From contig CAWAVG010000012.1 in the NCBI GenBank assembly GCA_963785425.1, forward strand, positions 1 to 64,000: a stretch of 64,000 nucleotides of DNA. The letters run 5' to 3'. This document shows, in pieces, positions 1-7,469 of the stretch; position 1 is the first letter of the stretch; each line of letters begins with the position of its first letter. The DNA is from RYN-133 sp963785425 (GTDB taxonomy: Bacteria; Actinomycetota; Actinomycetes; Mycobacteriales; Jatrophihabitantaceae). Under the pieces are notes generated by a model. The model did not search any database, had not been told where the DNA came from, and saw nothing but the letters and a program-made list of their open reading frames with translations. A program made the translations under genes and the position numbers.

Positions 1-145
1 GCGAGACGCCGCACCCCGGCGTCCGGCGAGGCGACGTAGTGCTCGGCGATACCGGTGCCCGCAGCGAGTAGTAGTCGTCGGCGCGGGCGCGTCCGGCCTC
101 GACATAGGTGCGCGCACCGTCCGGCGAACCGCGATAGGTTTTCAT
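1..145 (-). pseudogene. MobF/TrwC-type relaxase, N-terminal fragment, frameshifted and cut by the window edge
   Basis: The minus-strand reading starts at an ATG at 145-143 with GGCGGG just upstream and gives MKTYRGSPDGARTYVEAGRA, then RADDYY. A one-base deletion near 61-68 shifts the frame; in the next frame the reading continues as GTGIAEHYVASPDAGVRRL. From memory, a start of this type followed by a DDYYL..GTG motif is the beginning of actinobacterial conjugative relaxases, which nick oriT and unwind plasmid DNA. Only about 48 residues are visible, so the rest cannot be judged. A relaxase fits the integrase at the other end and marks this as a conjugative or mobilisable element. The family call is recalled, not searched. 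Confidence 0.55.
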
Positions 146-208
146 CCCGCCATGCACCGCAATCAACGCCCGCCAATACCTTCAAATAACAGTCAACAAT
201 TGCCCTAA

Positions 209-276
209 GAATGCGGAAACGTCACCCCGATCGGGGTAACGTTCCTACCAATATTGGTAGCATGCGTGCCGCATTC
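209..276. repeat. Nested inverted repeats upstream of the relaxase (possible oriT or operator)
   Basis: An outer stem GAATGCGG (209-216) pairs with CCGCATTC (269-276). It encloses two palindromes: 221-240, with a perfect core ACCCCGATCGGGGT (224-237), and CTACCAATATTGGTAG (245-260), perfect over 16 bases. The two centres are 22 bases apart, about two helical turns. Folded as a single strand this gives a cloverleaf. It lies 64 to 131 bases upstream of the relaxase start. Relaxase genes often adjoin oriT, and paired palindromes spaced by two turns also suit a dimeric repressor. The structure is seen directly; the function is inferred. Confidence 0.6.
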
Positions 277-392
277 GGTAAAGGGGTGAATACGGTGAGT
301 TGCGTCAAGTTGGCGGCGGTAATCGTTGGCCGGAATTACTGGACTGCCTATTATCGACAGTTATTGAGGTGATTCATGGTCGGCGTGTCGGG

Positions 393-899
393 TCAGGGCC
401 GACGCAGAAAGGTTTCGGTGCCGAGTTCCGGGAGCTCCTCGGTGTCGACGAGTGCAATGAGCGCGGAAACAACGGCGCCGACGAAGGAACGATCCTGAGT
501 GAGGGTCCGCCTGGTCACGTACAGCAGCCCGGCGTGACCCCGACCCGCCGCACGCCAATCGATGGCGATCGCAGCGAAGTCACCGATGTTCGCCGTCAGA
601 AAACCCGCTGCGGCGTCGCAGCGTAGGCGAGCAGGTCCTTATCTGCCGTCCCGACCAGCGCTGGGTCATCGACCACGGCCACAACGTCGATGCCACGAGC
701 GCGCAACTTGCTTGGCGACCGCGCCGCTGAGCATCTCATCGAACAGCAGCGCCACGACCAAACGAGCAGTCCACGCGAAAAGGGCCTGCTGGGGCTCGCA
801 CGCCGCGAGCGCTTCCGCCTCGAGGGAGTCGGCGTCGGCGATCCACGCCGCGATCTCCTCCGGATAGCTCGACCAATACCGCACCGCCACATCCACCCC
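393..899 (-). pseudogene. Decayed antitoxin/PIN-like toxin module, copy 1
   Basis: The minus strand encodes the end of an antitoxin (AVRYWSSYPEEIAAWIADAD, then residues rich in Glu/Ala) followed by a PIN-like toxin starting near the GTG at 755: LLFDEMLSG, then LRARGIDVVAVVDDPALVGT, then TANIGDFAAIAIDWRAAG, with a stop at 395-393. The toxin is spread over three frames, with an extra base near 690 and a missing one near 597. The antitoxin lacks its N-terminal part. The toxin layout (LDEM start, conserved Asp residues, about 120 residues) matches what I recall as the DUF5615 PIN-like family, probably RNases; the antitoxin resembles its usual partner. Dead as read. Confidence 0.6.
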
Positions 900-973
900 G
901 CTTGCCCTGAATGGGGGGTAGTGCTTCAATCACGCCACATCACCGATTTAGCTTTGGCACGCGGGTGGCCGAA

Positions 974-1748
974 TTGTCTGGGCTTGCACACAACCGTCGC
1001 AAATGGTCAGTATGCGCCACGATTTCGAGCTTCGTCTTGCTGTCATTTGTGTTCACATCTCGGGCCGAAGCGATGCAGATCGGTGCGGTTGAGTGGACTC
1101 CGGGTACGCCGATAGCACCTCGTCCAAACTGTCTGAGCCTGCAAGTTTCGTCAACGGACAACAGGCGCGGACGTACTGGCTCGCCACAACATTCAACGAT
1201 GGGATATTCTTTCAGGCTGGTTACGTCGACGCCTCGAACGGATGGGGTTCGGATTCCTGCCAGACCGGATTTGGCACATTCGAAACCGCACTAGATTCAT
1301 CGGGCTCGGTCTTTCCCGACCTGTATAACCTCGGAAATTGCGGCTTGACAGGCTCGCAGTGGTTTCGGCTAAAATTGTCGCGGAAGCATCCGGCAATGTG
1401 ACCTGGCGATGGTGCCACAACAGCACCTATTTCGGCCCTCAACTCGACTTGCCAAACACACAGGACCATTTTCCGCGGGACAAGATAGGACCTATAACCG
1501 AGTTTGTGGATACACACAACGCGCCTAGTGCTACCCCATTTCCAACCGAAGTGTACAACTCGGCGATGCTATATGAGCCCGTCAATGGCACACAATTATT
1601 CGACACACAGCACGCCAAGTTCCAAGCTACAATGGATCGGACGTGCTTCTACGCACTGAGGGTGCTTGGAGCCGACGCCTTCGAGACTGGAACGCAAAGC
1701 AACATAAATCCAACGTACTGCCATACACCAGGGGACTCATTATGGTGA
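974..1748 (+). pseudogene. Secreted protein of unknown function, two frameshifts
   Basis: A signal peptide is readable from a TTG at 974: NRRKW, then a hydrophobic stretch (ISSFVLLSFVFTS), then SRAEA. The protein continues in a second frame from about 1094 (DSGYADSTSS, ATTFNDGIFFQAGYVDASNG, YNLGNCGLTGSQWF) and a third from about 1370 (SGNVTWRWCHNSTYFGPQ to TYCHTPGDSLW). Summed length is about 250 residues with several Cys and Trp, as in exported beta-rich proteins. The frames join without overlap, so this was one gene that has suffered two indels. No family recognised. Its GC content is visibly below the backbone. Its last codons overlap the start of the lipoprotein at 1742, suggesting one transcript. 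Confidence 0.5.
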
Positions 1749-2473
1749 TGCGCTGTGTCCTCACGGCGGTCACCCTCCTGCTAATCGCCGGTTGTTCGAC
1801 GCGAAGTGAGGGGAACCAGAATCGGAACTCGTCGCCGATGGCTGAGAAACCCTCGCTAATAGCTCAACTTCCGGTAGGGGTTCCCACGCCGTTCACCAAT
1901 TGCAACGGTGTGAGCAATTATAGCGATGCATATCAACTGGTGAACGACGGAGATGCGATTGCTCTTGCTTCGATCACCGTGACCGGAGCCCCATCCGATA
2001 CCGTCGATCACACCCGTGAGGTCCCTGTCGCGTCAGCAACGGTCGTTGCAGGAAGTCTTCCGGACTTAAACTTGACGCAGATAAGTGAAGACTCGAACGG
2101 AACGGATAATGTTCTTGTTCCGGGGAAGTATCTGGTGCTGGTTGGCGGTTCGAATCAAGGCAACTACTACCTAGCGAACGGACTGCCTGGATCTTTTGTC
2201 TACGACGGCTCGGTGGCGTATGAGCGCTGCCCGAATTTCGATGCTCCTATGCAGCCACTAATCGTCAATACTGGCGTAATCGACGCGAATCAGCTGGTCG
2301 CGCTATTTCAGCAGGCAATATCGAATCATGATCATGACGTTTCCCCCAGCCCGACGAGCTCGAGCTCCTCGCTGACCTCGACGCCACCGAATGAGCCGTC
2401 AGGTCAGCCGACCTCGGCACCGGGGGGTTCCTCGGCAATGCCAACGTCCTCCGCCGCAACTCAGTCTCCCTGA
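1742..2473 (+). CDS. Secreted lipoprotein with C-terminal AYERCPNF motif
   Basis: A 243-residue protein with a lipoprotein signal: a hydrophobic stretch TLLLIAGC with the lipidated Cys at residue 18. The mature part has few charged residues; a central beta-rich region ends in GKYLVLVGG, and near residue 160 lies AYERCPNF, the signature shared with the decayed copy at 2577-3156. The tail (about residue 200 on) is a Ser/Pro/Thr-rich low-complexity linker. ATG at 1742 is chosen because the upstream in-frame extension has no signal sequence; it overlaps the end of the preceding reading frame. Probably anchored to the outer face of the membrane. No function can be assigned. Confidence 0.75.
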   Translation: MVMRCVLTAVTLLLIAGCSTRSEGNQNRNSSPMAEKPSLIAQLPVGVPTPFTNCNGVSNYSDAYQLVNDGDAIALASITVTGAPSDTVDHTREVPVASATVVAGSLPDLNLTQISEDSNGTDNVLVPGKYLVLVGGSNQGNYYLANGLPGSFVYDGSVAYERCPNFDAPMQPLIVNTGVIDANQLVALFQQAISNHDHDVSPSPTSSSSSLTSTPPNEPSGQPTSAPGGSSAMPTSSAATQSP

Positions 2474-2576
2474 GTTTGGGATGCCGACTTGCGAGCCCGT
2501 TAAAGTATGATTCGATCACACCGGGTCATCGGTCGGCAATTTCACCTGCTACGCGAGCCTGGAAGGAGCCGCTGGG

Positions 2577-3156
2577 ATGCATTCGACTAACCTCGGTCGG
2601 TCCAAAGGCTTGCTAGCTGAACGGCTGTAGGAATCGGCATGCTCAGCGGGTGCGCGGGTCCGGGCCTCCCGCAAAGACTGCCACGCACGAAGCTGCGGCC
2701 GCGCCGACCCCTTCGCCTAGCCCAACACCGAGTCCCTCAACGTATTGCCGAGGCATCACGGATGAGAGTGATGCCAGACGTCTTGCTGGCTCCGACGCGC
2801 CCCAACGTGCTGTGCTGTTGCTCGGCACCATCGTGGACAAGCCGACTGCTGGCCCTCGACCAGGTCCGCGCTTTCGAATCGCCACACGCACCACAGTTGC
2901 TGGATCAATGCACAAGCGACCCCTCGGTGAAGTGATCGGTGACCCGGTCCGTGGGAGACACCTACTCCTCTTGAAGTGGGACGGTTCGGCGTGGGAAATC
3001 GCTGGTAATCTGGTGGGCGGTGATTTTCTCGTCTCTGCCGCGAGAGCGTATGAGCGCTGTCCGAATTTCAGTCAGCCTAACGTCCCTTCATACGCCCGAC
3101 GAGGTGTTACTGCGCTATCGGAATTGGAGCACCTCTTCAGGCGAGCGATTGGCTGA
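2577..3156 (+). pseudogene. Decayed paralogue of the AYERCPNF lipoprotein
   Basis: An ATG at 2577 follows a good ribosome site (GGAAGGAG). The reading shifts before a TAG and continues at 2639 with MLSGCAGPG, a lipobox with Cys after LSG. A second shift leads into AAAAPTPSPSPTPSPSTYCR and an open frame to 3156. The end (AYERCPNFSQPNVPSYA, then LEHLFRRAIG) parallels the intact lipoprotein at 1742-2473 (AYERCPNFDAPM, then LVALFQQAI). At DNA level gcgtatgagcgctg and ccgaatttc are shared between the copies. At least two indels, so probably not made in full. Confidence 0.6.
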
Positions 3157-3264
3157 AGGCGCGCCGGACGCCACGAACAAGTCGCGCAACATCGCTTGAG
3201 CTGTGTGCACGTGTCGAAACCCGGCTTTGGGGCCTCCTCCCCAACGACTGCCCCTACATCTGCC

Positions 3265-3612
3265 CTACAACAACACGATCACCGCTTGCGGGGCTCCGCC
3301 CACACCACTACGCAGTGCACCGTACAGCGACATGAAGGTTCGGTTTTCCCGTCTGCCAGGGGTCCGGATGGTCACGTACACCAGGCCGGCGTGCGTCCGG
3401 TCGGCCGCACGCCAATCGGTGGCGATCGCAGCGAACTCACCGATGGTCGCCGTGCCCAACCCGCGCTGTTGCGTCGTGGCGTAGGCGAGCAGAGCCGCCG
3501 TCCCGACCAGCGCCGGGGTCCTCGACGACGGCGACGGCATCGATGCCGCGTGCGCGCAGTGCTCAGCGATGCCGCCGCTGAACATCTCATCGAGCAACAG
3601 CGCCGTCAGTGG
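3265..3612 (-). pseudogene. PIN-like toxin, copy 2, with compensating frameshifts
   Basis: Minus-strand reading: LLLDEMFSGGIAEH, a stretch that only makes sense in another frame (RARGIDAVAVVEDP), then back to the first frame as ALVGTAALLAYATTQQ, ATIGEFAAIATDWRAADRTH and GLVYVTIRTPGRR, ending at 3265. It is the same family as the toxin at 393-755 and has the same order of motifs. Two indels cancel out, so the frame is open but about 15 residues in the middle are scrambled, including the position where the other copy has Asp-Asp. It follows the antitoxin copy at 3634-4064. Activity is doubtful. Confidence 0.55.
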
Positions 3613-3633
3613 CGGGCCGTCCCGCGCGAACAG

Positions 3634-4064
3634 TCACCGCGAGAGCAGGTGTTGGTGCAGCTCCCATGACGCGACTGCCTCAGCTTCGAGCGCGTCGGCG
3701 TCGGCGATCCAGGCGTCGATCTCGTGGGTAGCTGGACCAGTACTGCACCGCGACTTCGACCAGCCGCGCAGGCACACCTGTGTTCGCCTCGACAAGCGCG
3801 ACGACCCGAGCGCGTCGGGCTCGGGCTCTGCCCGGCGCGACGACTTCACCGCGAGGATCACTTCACGCAGATCCGCGCCCCCGATGAGCACGGCCCGCCG
3901 ACCGGTCGGCCGTTCCGGAGCATCACGCCGGGATGTTCGTCCATGCGCAGCGCATCGTCGACAAACCGGTTCGCCGCCGGTGGCCCTGACGAGCCCGGAT
4001 GCCGCGTGACGTACGGCGACGAGCGGCCGTTCACCTGCGCGTCGAACCGAACATACCGCGGCAT
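3634..4064 (-). pseudogene. Antitoxin partner of the PIN-like toxin, copy 2, frameshifted
   Basis: The start is clear: ATG at 4064, MPRYVRFDAQVNGRSSPYV, AANRFVDDALRMDEHPGV, followed in another frame by PTGRRAVLIGGADLREVILA and VKSSRRAEPEPDAL. A later shift leads to EIDAWIADADALEAEAVASW and a stop at 3634. The first part has the ribbon-helix-helix-like spacing of a DNA-binding antitoxin; the last part matches the antitoxin remnant of copy 1 (AAWIADADSLEAEA). Three or more indels break it. It sits immediately upstream of the toxin on the same strand, the normal antitoxin-first order. Confidence 0.55.
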
Positions 4065-4883
4065 TTTGAACTACCCCATGGCTACGGCGTAGCCGTGCGG
4101 GCATAACGGGCACTCGATCGATCCGTCTCGGGATCCTTTTGCGGCACGGCCCACCCTCGGTCCTCGCGGCACACACCGCGGGCCGTCCCGCATGGCGGAG
4201 GGCAGTGCGGGCGGGCGGCCTTCGGCAGCCGGTCACGGGTGTGCACCGCTGCGTGAGGTTCTGGATGCCGACGACGAAATAGTCGTTAGGCCGCAGACCG
4301 GCCGGAATGGCCACGACAGGTGGGTGTCTACGTCGGTGGTGCGGACGGTTTGGCTGGTTCCGATGATGTTCGAATGCGTCAGCATGTCGTCGGGTGCGAT
4401 AATTTGGTGTGGACCTCGCGTGCGCCGTGCACGTCGGAAAGACCTGTCGCGCCAACACGAACGGACCGGACCGGGAACGGGACCTCGGGCCGGGCGTCAG
4501 CGAACGACCCGATCACGGCGTGGACCGTGGCGGCGTGTGCTGGTGTGGTATGGCGAAGAAGACCAAGCCGAGCGGACCGAGCTGACCACCCTCGGACGCA
4601 TCTTGAAGCTTCGCGCCGCAGACGTGCTCGCCTATCTCGACCGGGCCATGCACCAGCAACGGCCCTAGCGAGCTGCGGCTCGACCCGGGCCGTCAATGGA
4701 CGCCTCGAATACCTATGCGGCAGCGCCCTGGGCTTCGGCATCCTGACGAACATCGCCAGATCGCTCCTGGACACCGGCGGCTCCAGCCCACGGATAGCAC
4801 CTTCTCGCGCGACGGGCCCCTTGACGATCAACACAACCGGGTGTAGACCGACCGCGAGTGGACATTTGTGCAGGGAGGTCCAC
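4065..4883. other. Stretch without a supportable gene
   Basis: Several open frames cross this stretch on both strands (for example plus 4192-4668 and minus 4379-4930), but none has a recognisable domain, a good ribosome site or a paralogue nearby, and their residue make-up (Arg/Ala/Pro/His) is what out-of-frame GC-rich DNA gives. It is probably eroded sequence of the mobile element. A weak promoter-like TTGACG at 4821-4826 lies about 60 bases before the operon that starts at 4884; no convincing -10 box follows at the right distance. Confidence 0.4.
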
Positions 4884-5495
4884 ATGCAGACAATCCTGAT
4901 ACTTCGTGTATCGATGGGAACGCTACTCATCGTTGCGGGGTCGATGAAGTTCGTCGAACCTCGGGAAGCGAAGGCCGCGATCTTCGCCTTCCGGTTGGTG
5001 CCATACCGCGCTGTGACGGCGATTTACGTCGGTCTCATATCAGCTGAACTCGCCGCAGGAGTATTGCTGCTGACCGGCTTCATGGTCAGCATTGGCGCAT
5101 ACGTTTCTGCAGCATTGTTCTTAACGTTCGGCGTTGCGATTCTGTCTGTGATCGGCAGAGGAATCGTCGCTCCGTGCGGATGCTTTGGGAACTCGGTGGA
5201 CGAAAAGGCGTCTTGGACGACGATGGCTCGGGCATTTACGCTTGCGGCCGCAGCGCTAACACTAGCGATCATGGAGGGGCACGCCTTTCGTGGATCGCGA
5301 GATGTCGTCGCCGCGGTCATCGCCGGCGTAGCGATTGCGGTCACGCTGCGCCTCGTGAGTCTTATCCCCACCGCGTGGTCATTCTTACGGGAAGAGACGG
5401 TTGTGGCCCCGGCGCGGGGCAACAGGGTCAGCCTCCGAAGCCTGCCGGTGTTTGCAGAGCTCGGCGACCTGGCCGGTCAAGACGGGAGCGAATGA
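4884..5495 (+). CDS. MauE/DoxX-family redox membrane protein
   Basis: 203 residues, with four or more hydrophobic segments and a clear ribosome site (GGGAGG, 4873-4878) before ATG 4884. It begins with ILRVSMGTLLIVAGSMKFVE and carries the APCGCFGN motif (Cys98, Cys100), both typical of the MauE/DoxX fold. MauE proteins work with MauD in forming disulfides in the methylamine dehydrogenase light chain and, outside mau clusters, in other exported Cys-rich proteins. A cytoplasmic tail of about 40 residues follows the last membrane segment. The gene overlaps the MauD-like gene by four bases (ATGA) and opens a seven-gene operon. Methylamine oxidation itself is unlikely: no large subunit (MauB) is seen. 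Confidence 0.8.
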   Translation: MQTILILRVSMGTLLIVAGSMKFVEPREAKAAIFAFRLVPYRAVTAIYVGLISAELAAGVLLLTGFMVSIGAYVSAALFLTFGVAILSVIGRGIVAPCGCFGNSVDEKASWTTMARAFTLAAAALTLAIMEGHAFRGSRDVVAAVIAGVAIAVTLRLVSLIPTAWSFLREETVVAPARGNRVSLRSLPVFAELGDLAGQDGSE

Positions 5496-6112
5496 TGTCG
5501 CCATTCTGGATTGCAAGCTTTGTGGTTCTGTGGCTTCTCGTCATATGTATGGCTTTTTTGCTTGCCGGTGCTTTACGGGAGCTCGGCCTCATTCGACTTC
5601 GCATGGGCGATGACCCTGGCGCACTGATAACTGATGAGGGACTCTTGCGTGGAGCGCTCGCGCCTGATTTCGAAGGCATCGACGTTCTGACCCGCGAGCC
5701 TGTTAGGAGTCGGGAGCTCGTGAGGCGTCCTCGTGCCATCGTGTTCCTCTCGACTGGGTGCCTGGCGTGTCGTCAACTTGCGCAACACTTGCATGAGGTC
5801 GCAAGAACTCAGCCGAGCTTCGACTACCTGGTCGTCATCTCGGGGGACATTGCGACGGCGACTCAGCTCGCAAACGGATCGGGCCTGGCGAAGCGGATAA
5901 CGACGTGGGTCGACGTGGGCGGGGTTGCTGCGCACAGCTATCAGGTCGCCTACACACCATTTACGTATGTGGTTGATGAGGATTCGCACGTCCTGATACG
6001 TGGAGTCGCCAATGACTGGCGGGGGTTCGAGTCTCTCTTGAACGAGGAAGGCACGCTGCAGGCAGGTAAACCGTGGGTGCCTGTTTCCGAGCCATCGCCT
6101 GCTAACAGGTGA
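5492..6112 (+). CDS. MauD-like membrane-anchored thioredoxin-fold protein
   Basis: 206 residues. One N-terminal membrane segment (about residues 5-28) is followed by a thioredoxin-like domain outside the membrane, with the redox motif GCLAC (Cys90 and Cys93), the strand FDYLVVISGD, and a proline-containing loop AYTPFTYVVD where thioredoxins carry the cis-Pro. This is the MauD/TlpA arrangement. Its expected role is to form or reshuffle disulfides in the protein encoded next (6149-6532), exchanging electrons with the MauE-like partner. Start: ATG at 5492 overlaps the previous stop (ATGA); a second ATG follows directly. Intact, no frameshift, in contrast to the decayed genes to its left. Confidence 0.8.
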   Translation: MMSPFWIASFVVLWLLVICMAFLLAGALRELGLIRLRMGDDPGALITDEGLLRGALAPDFEGIDVLTREPVRSRELVRRPRAIVFLSTGCLACRQLAQHLHEVARTQPSFDYLVVISGDIATATQLANGSGLAKRITTWVDVGGVAAHSYQVAYTPFTYVVDEDSHVLIRGVANDWRGFESLLNEEGTLQAGKPWVPVSEPSPANR

Positions 6113-6148
6113 CGGCGAAAGTTCTTCAACAGAGGAGGCGCTAGCGCT

Positions 6149-6532
6149 ATGACGATTGCTACGAAGCTCGGCGACCGGCTCGGGGCGCTGTCGAGCAGGC
6201 GTACGTTCCTGAGGTTGGCGAGTGGGTCGGCGCTCGGTACCGGCCTAGTGCTGTCTGGTGCTGATGTTGCGCTCGCAGACACTCTCGCGCCGTGCTATGG
6301 CTGCGGTGGAGGCACAGACTGCTTTTCGCCCGCGCCAGTGTGTAGCAACTGTCCCGACGGTTGCAGCGGGGGTGCCTGCCCGTTCGGATGGTCGATCAGC
6401 GGAAGCTGGACGATCTGCAACAGCCTAGGGTGCAAGGTCCGCTGCCTCGAGTGCTGCAAGGGCGGCTCGGGTTGCCATTGTTTCGAGGCCCTTCCCTATG
6501 CGTGTGTGACTGGGAAGAGATGCGCCTGTTAG
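6149..6532 (+). CDS. Tat-exported Cys-rich protein resembling a short MauA
   Basis: 127 residues with a strong ribosome site (GAGGAGG). The twin-arginine signal SRRTFLR (residues 16-22) and a hydrophobic stretch end at ALA, so about 84 residues are exported. These contain 17 Cys, one fifth of the protein, and only two Trp. The block CPFGWSISGSWTIC, then CLECC and CHC, lines up by eye with the disulfide core of methylamine dehydrogenase light chain around its first cofactor Trp. The second cofactor Trp (in a WCFGA context) has no equivalent, so no TTQ quinone could form. Tat export implies folding, perhaps with a partner, before transport. Its place after mauE/mauD-like genes indicates they oxidise it. 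Role unknown: structural, signalling or antibacterial are all open. Confidence 0.8.
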   Translation: MTIATKLGDRLGALSSRRTFLRLASGSALGTGLVLSGADVALADTLAPCYGCGGGTDCFSPAPVCSNCPDGCSGGACPFGWSISGSWTICNSLGCKVRCLECCKGGSGCHCFEALPYACVTGKRCAC

Positions 6533-6542
6533 GCGCGGCGAG

Positions 6543-6620
6543 ATGACGAGCGTCGCATTTTCAGCTGTCCTGGTTGGCTACAGTGTGGTGGTCGGCTGGC
6601 TAGCTATTGCCAGCCCTTGA
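6543..6620 (+). CDS. 25-residue hydrophobic peptide
   Basis: A short open frame MTSVAFSAVLVGYSVVVGWL plus five residues, between the Cys-rich gene (10 bases upstream) and the membrane protein gene (9 bases downstream). It is almost wholly hydrophobic with a Ser/Gly pattern and would form one membrane span. The tight spacing on both sides is the main reason to think it real; there is no strong ribosome site, so it may be translated by coupling. It could be a small subunit of the membrane complex or chance. Confidence 0.4.
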   Translation: MTSVAFSAVLVGYSVVVGWLAIASP

Positions 6621-6629
6621 GGCGTATCT

Positions 6630-7217
6630 ATGATCGGCCAGATCGCACCCTTGGTCCAAGGGTCACGTATGAGAGTCGCCGCCGTCCATGTGCTTGGCGG
6701 GGCGTTCGGTGGCGTCGCCGCCGGAGCCATCCTCGGATGGTTCGCCGTGGCCGTGAACGAGCTTTTCGGTCGGGAATGGACCGTCGTCCGTACGTACACG
6801 ATGTGTGCTCTTCTGATACTCGGTGCGGCCGTAGACATCGGGGCCTTGAGGCGTGGCTTGTTATCAGGCACAAACCGACAAACTCCTCGATCCTGGAATT
6901 GCGCGCTTGGGCCGACTGGCGCGTTGTTCGCTTGGGGAGCCGATCTGTCGCTTGTGATCTCCACACGAATTACGTATCAGGGCATGCTGCTCGTCGTGGC
7001 CGCGGCGCTACTGAGCCCAAATTACGTTACGGCGCTGCTGGTCATGTTTGCGTTTGGAACCATGCGAGCGTTGGCCGCAGCGATGTACGCGACGCGCCTG
7101 AGAGACGTCGACGAAACGATTGCACGTATTGATGCTCGCTACCGGCTTTACGGCCGCTGCATCGCCGGCATTTCTGTGGCTGTCGCCATCGTGTTACCAG
7201 CATCATTGATCGCGTGA
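6630..7217 (+). CDS. Multi-pass membrane protein, possibly CcdA/DsbD-like
   Basis: 195 residues with about six hydrophobic segments. It starts MIGQIAPLVQGSRMRVAAVH, has a Gly/Ala-rich first half and, in the middle, RQTPRSWNCALGPTGALFAW followed by TRITYQGMLL and a segment with FGTMRA. The RQ-P-x-W / Gly-rich / FG-x-x-R pattern recalls the CcdA-DsbD-like membrane electron carriers found beside MauD-type thioredoxins; only two Cys are present and not in the canonical pair, so the match is tentative. The gene is ninth-base spaced after the 25-residue peptide and before the 78-residue gene in the same operon. Likely to supply or remove reducing equivalents, or to anchor the Cys-rich product. Confidence 0.6.
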   Translation: MIGQIAPLVQGSRMRVAAVHVLGGAFGGVAAGAILGWFAVAVNELFGREWTVVRTYTMCALLILGAAVDIGALRRGLLSGTNRQTPRSWNCALGPTGALFAWGADLSLVISTRITYQGMLLVVAAALLSPNYVTALLVMFAFGTMRALAAAMYATRLRDVDETIARIDARYRLYGRCIAGISVAVAIVLPASLIA

Positions 7218-7232
7218 CGAAGGGATAGTGCA

Positions 7233-7469
7233 ATGGCCAACTGCTATCTGTTCTCGAGGACGATCGCGTCGTCGGGAAAATACTACACACAGCAGATTCT
7301 GGTTTACGCGGGAAGCCGATCAGAGGCGGATCGCTTGGTTTCACAGGACCGTCGCGATCATCGAGGTTCGAGCGGAGATATCTCGACCTATGGCGCACCC
7401 GCATTTTCGGTGCAAGAGCTGCCCCTCTCGGCCCCGCGAGTGTTGACGTCACAGTTCACAGAGCTGTGA
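7233..7469 (+). CDS. 78-residue protein of unknown function
   Basis: The open frame starts at ATG 7233 (15 bases after the membrane protein stop) and ends by overlapping the next gene's GTG start (GTGA). It begins MANCYLFSRTIASSGKYYTQ and has no signal sequence or membrane segment, so the product is probably cytoplasmic. One Cys, several aromatic residues early on and a polar C-terminal half. No family recognised. The four-base overlap with the following lipoprotein gene, and the lack of frameshifts, support it as a genuine member of the operon. Confidence 0.55.
   Translation: MANCYLFSRTIASSGKYYTQQILVYAGSRSEADRLVSQDRRDHRGSSGDISTYGAPAFSVQELPLSAPRVLTSQFTEL

Noticed and set aside
262..372. A 36-codon frame starting just after the palindromes
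   Set aside because: No ribosome site, no domain and too short to judge; it overlaps the outer arm of the nested inverted repeat.
4192..4668. Plus-strand open frame of 158 codons
   Set aside because: Residue make-up is that of a chance frame; no signal, domain or good start.
4884..6532. Methylamine dehydrogenase operon
   Set aside because: No large subunit, no maturation peroxidase (MauG) and no second cofactor Trp in the small Cys-rich protein.
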